In this document: one piece after another, positions 62,476 to 64,000 of the stretch
Layout: every line of letters begins with the position of its first letter
Numbering within the stretch: position 1 is the stretch's first letter
Assembly: GCA_965242975.1 (NCBI GenBank)
Contig: CBDETS010000002.1
Span: 434,001 to 498,000 of the forward strand
DNA: 64,000 nt
Source: JAPPHA01 sp965242975
Lineage (GTDB): Bacteria; Pseudomonadota; Alphaproteobacteria; Rhodobacterales; Rhodobacteraceae
Direction of reading: 5' to 3'
Translations under genes and position numbers: made by a program
The notes under the pieces: generated by a model
Seen by the model: the letters and a program-made list of their open reading frames with translations, nothing else
The model's database searches: none
Told to the model about the DNA's origin: nothing

Positions 62476-62724
62476 AGGGGTCGATATGTAAAGATCGACT
62501 TCGAATCCGGGATCAGCCCAGCAAAGGTCAACGTCACCTGCCGGCTCGATAACCAACCACCAGTTCCGTTTTGTTGATGGCAGGTCGTGATACAGGAATT
62601 GGACTACGGTACGCTGTTTCGGAAGCGGCTCGGGGTTCAGGTTTCGGCGCATGTCCCACATCAGCAATGACGGGTCGAGGTTCTTTAAAGACAGCGAAGA
62701 CTCGACCCATTTCTGACCCCACAT
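62476..62724 (-). pseudogene. HxlR-type regulator, C-terminal remnant fused to ALDH
   Basis: From MWGQKWVESSLSLKNLDPSL the fused frame reads LLMWDMRRNLNPEPLPKQRT, VVQFLYHDLPSTKRNWWLVI and GDVDLCWADPGFEVDLYIST. This is the tail of winged-helix HxlR-type regulators that carry an extra C-terminal domain. The DNA-binding half is missing. The group II intron cuts the 3' end at 62475. Confidence 0.6.
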
Positions 62725-64000
62725 GCCGCCTTCGCGCCCGTTCCCGGACTGCTTGTACCCGCCAAAGGGGGATCCGTAGTTGTAAGCGCCGCCATTGATG
62801 TGTACCGCGCCCGCCCGCAGGCGGGCAGCGACGCGTTCGGCGCGGGTCATGTCGCCGGTTTGCAGATAGGCGGCCAGACCATAAGGTGAATCATTGGCTA
62901 ATGCGATGGCCTCATCCTCGCTGTCAAAGGGCGTGATCACCAGAACGGGGCCAAAGATTTCTTCGCAATAGACGGTCATATCAGGGCTCACATCGGCAAA
63001 GATCGTTGGCTTGATGAACCAGCCGGTTGCCTGCCCGTCCGGCTTGCCAGAACCTCCGGCCAGCACACGCGCGCCTTCTTTGGTTCCTGCTGCGATCAGG
63101 GCTTGCACACGGTCATATTGCAGCTGATCAAACATCGGGCCCAAGTGGTCGCCTTCAGTTGATGGATCCCCGATGGTGAGGGTTTTCACCGTCGCCTTTG
63201 CGATCCCCAGCACCTGTTCATAGCAACTGCGCTCGACCAGCAGGCGGGTTGGTGCGTTGCAGCTTTGGCCGGTGTTGTACATGCATTCATGCACGGCCCT
63301 GGCAACAGCCGTTTCCAGATCAGCATCCGCAAAGACCAGATTTGGGGATTTGCCGCCCAGTTCTAGCGTCACCCGCTTCACGGTATCGGCGGCGTCTTTG
63401 GTAATGGCCACACCGGCGCGGGTTGAACCAGTGAAGGACATCATATGGATATCTGGGTGGCGCGACATTGCTGATCCCACCTGCATCCCGTCACCAAACA
63501 ACAGATTGAACACACCGGGCGGATAACCCGCCGCGTCGATGATTTCGGCATAGATAGCCGCAGAAAGCGGCGTATGTTCGGACGGTTTCAGGATGCAGCA
63601 GCAGCCGGTTGCCAGCGCCGAAATGACCTTCAGCGCGATCTGGTTGATCGGCCAGTTCCAGGGCGTGATCAGCCCGCAGATGCCGATCGGTTCGCGCAGC
63701 AGCACATCACCATTTGGCAAGGTCTCACGATCGGGCAATAGATCAAAGGCATCAATGAACCCTTGCAAATGGCCGATGGCAGCATCGGCCTGCGCCTCGC
63801 GCGCCATGGTGATCGGCGCGCCCATCTCAGCAGACATAGCCTGGGCCAGATCTTCCAGCCGTGCCTCGGTTGCCGCGCGCAGCTGGTGCAGCAGCGCCAG
63901 CCGTTCTTCGCGCTGAGTGAAGGCGAAGGTTTTGAACGCCGCTGTGGCGGCAGCGACGGCGCGATCCACATCGCGTGCGTCACCCATGGCCACGGTGCCG
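62725..64000 (-). CDS. Aldehyde dehydrogenase, partial (continues beyond the window)
   Basis: The frame enters from the right edge (GTVAMGDARDVDRAVAAATA) and has the ALDH core: ICGLITPWNWPINQIALKVI, TGSTRAGVAITKDA, the catalytic Glu in TLELGGKSPNLVF and the catalytic Cys in NTGQSCNAPTR, then EEIFGPVLVITPF and PFGGYKQSGNGRE. It oxidises an aldehyde with NAD(P). At GREGG (about 62725) the last 20 or so residues of a normal ALDH are replaced in frame by the HxlR-type tail. The gene is therefore a deletion chimera that may or may not retain activity. Confidence 0.88.

Noticed and set aside
1..64000. tRNA, rRNA or prophage structural genes
   Set aside because: I looked for tRNA-like cloverleaf ends, rRNA signature stretches and capsid or tail genes and saw none; the muramidase alone does not indicate a prophage.

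Overview
The window reads as a heavily rearranged plasmid or plasmid-derived region of an alphaproteobacterium, most likely of the Rhodobacterales (Roseobacter group). The main reasons are a RepC replication initiator of the repABC type, a VirC1/VirC2-VirD1-VirD2-VirB11 style mobilisation block, high GC with an AT-rich transfer-like region, and insertion sequences typical of that group. No rRNA or tRNA gene and no CRISPR array was seen.

Layout. 1-9.3 kb: an IS256 remnant, one arm of an inverted duplication of a small mobilisation region, an IS630 element (IS630-A) inside that arm, and two inverted IS6 elements. The left IS6 carries a clean IS21 insertion. The IS6 pair brackets a broken conjugation-type segment: a small membrane protein, about 1.5 kb of DNA packed with inverted repeats, a muramidase and the start of a primase-like gene. 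9.6-18.3 kb: one giant minus-strand gene (about 2,800 residues) for a repeat-rich surface protein with an outer-membrane barrel, headed by 11 exact copies of an 8-bp repeat. 18.5-22.2 kb: relaxase debris, the other duplication arm, and nested IS982/IS256/IS1111 elements. 22.2-25.4 kb: Uma2, small genes and repC on the minus strand. 25.6-29.2 kb: an IS630-B element abutting an IS5 element that contains a second IS1111. 29.3-40.4 kb: plasmid backbone, with WGR, DUF3768 and ParB-like genes, small proteins, a VirC1/VirC2-like pair, an inverted-repeat region (candidate centromere and oriT), a relaxosome protein, a VirD2 relaxase and a VirB11 ATPase. 40.4-43.5 kb: a LysR regulator divergent from an SDR and DUF4345 pair, then a truncated membrane gene. 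43.5-62.5 kb: mobile-element build-up, with IS630-B, IS630-A, remnants of a DUF2971 operon, IS66 split by a serine-recombinase element, two IS110-type elements, three identical head-to-tail group II introns and one unrelated group II intron. 62.5-64 kb: an aldehyde dehydrogenase fused by deletion to the tail of an HxlR-type regulator.

How it works together. The backbone genes give replication (repC), partition (ParB-like and VirC1-like) and DNA processing for transfer (VirD1/VirD2/VirB11), but no complete type IV secretion channel is present. Many element boundaries can be fixed to the base: target duplications are visible, and in several cases removing an element restores an intact reading frame or matches an uninterrupted copy elsewhere in the window. 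The most interesting points are the exon-free triple intron array, the octanucleotide repeat at the start of the giant surface protein gene, the hairpin-dense segment between the IS6 copies, and the conserved 3' non-coding RNAs of two IS1111 elements that both landed in other transposase genes.
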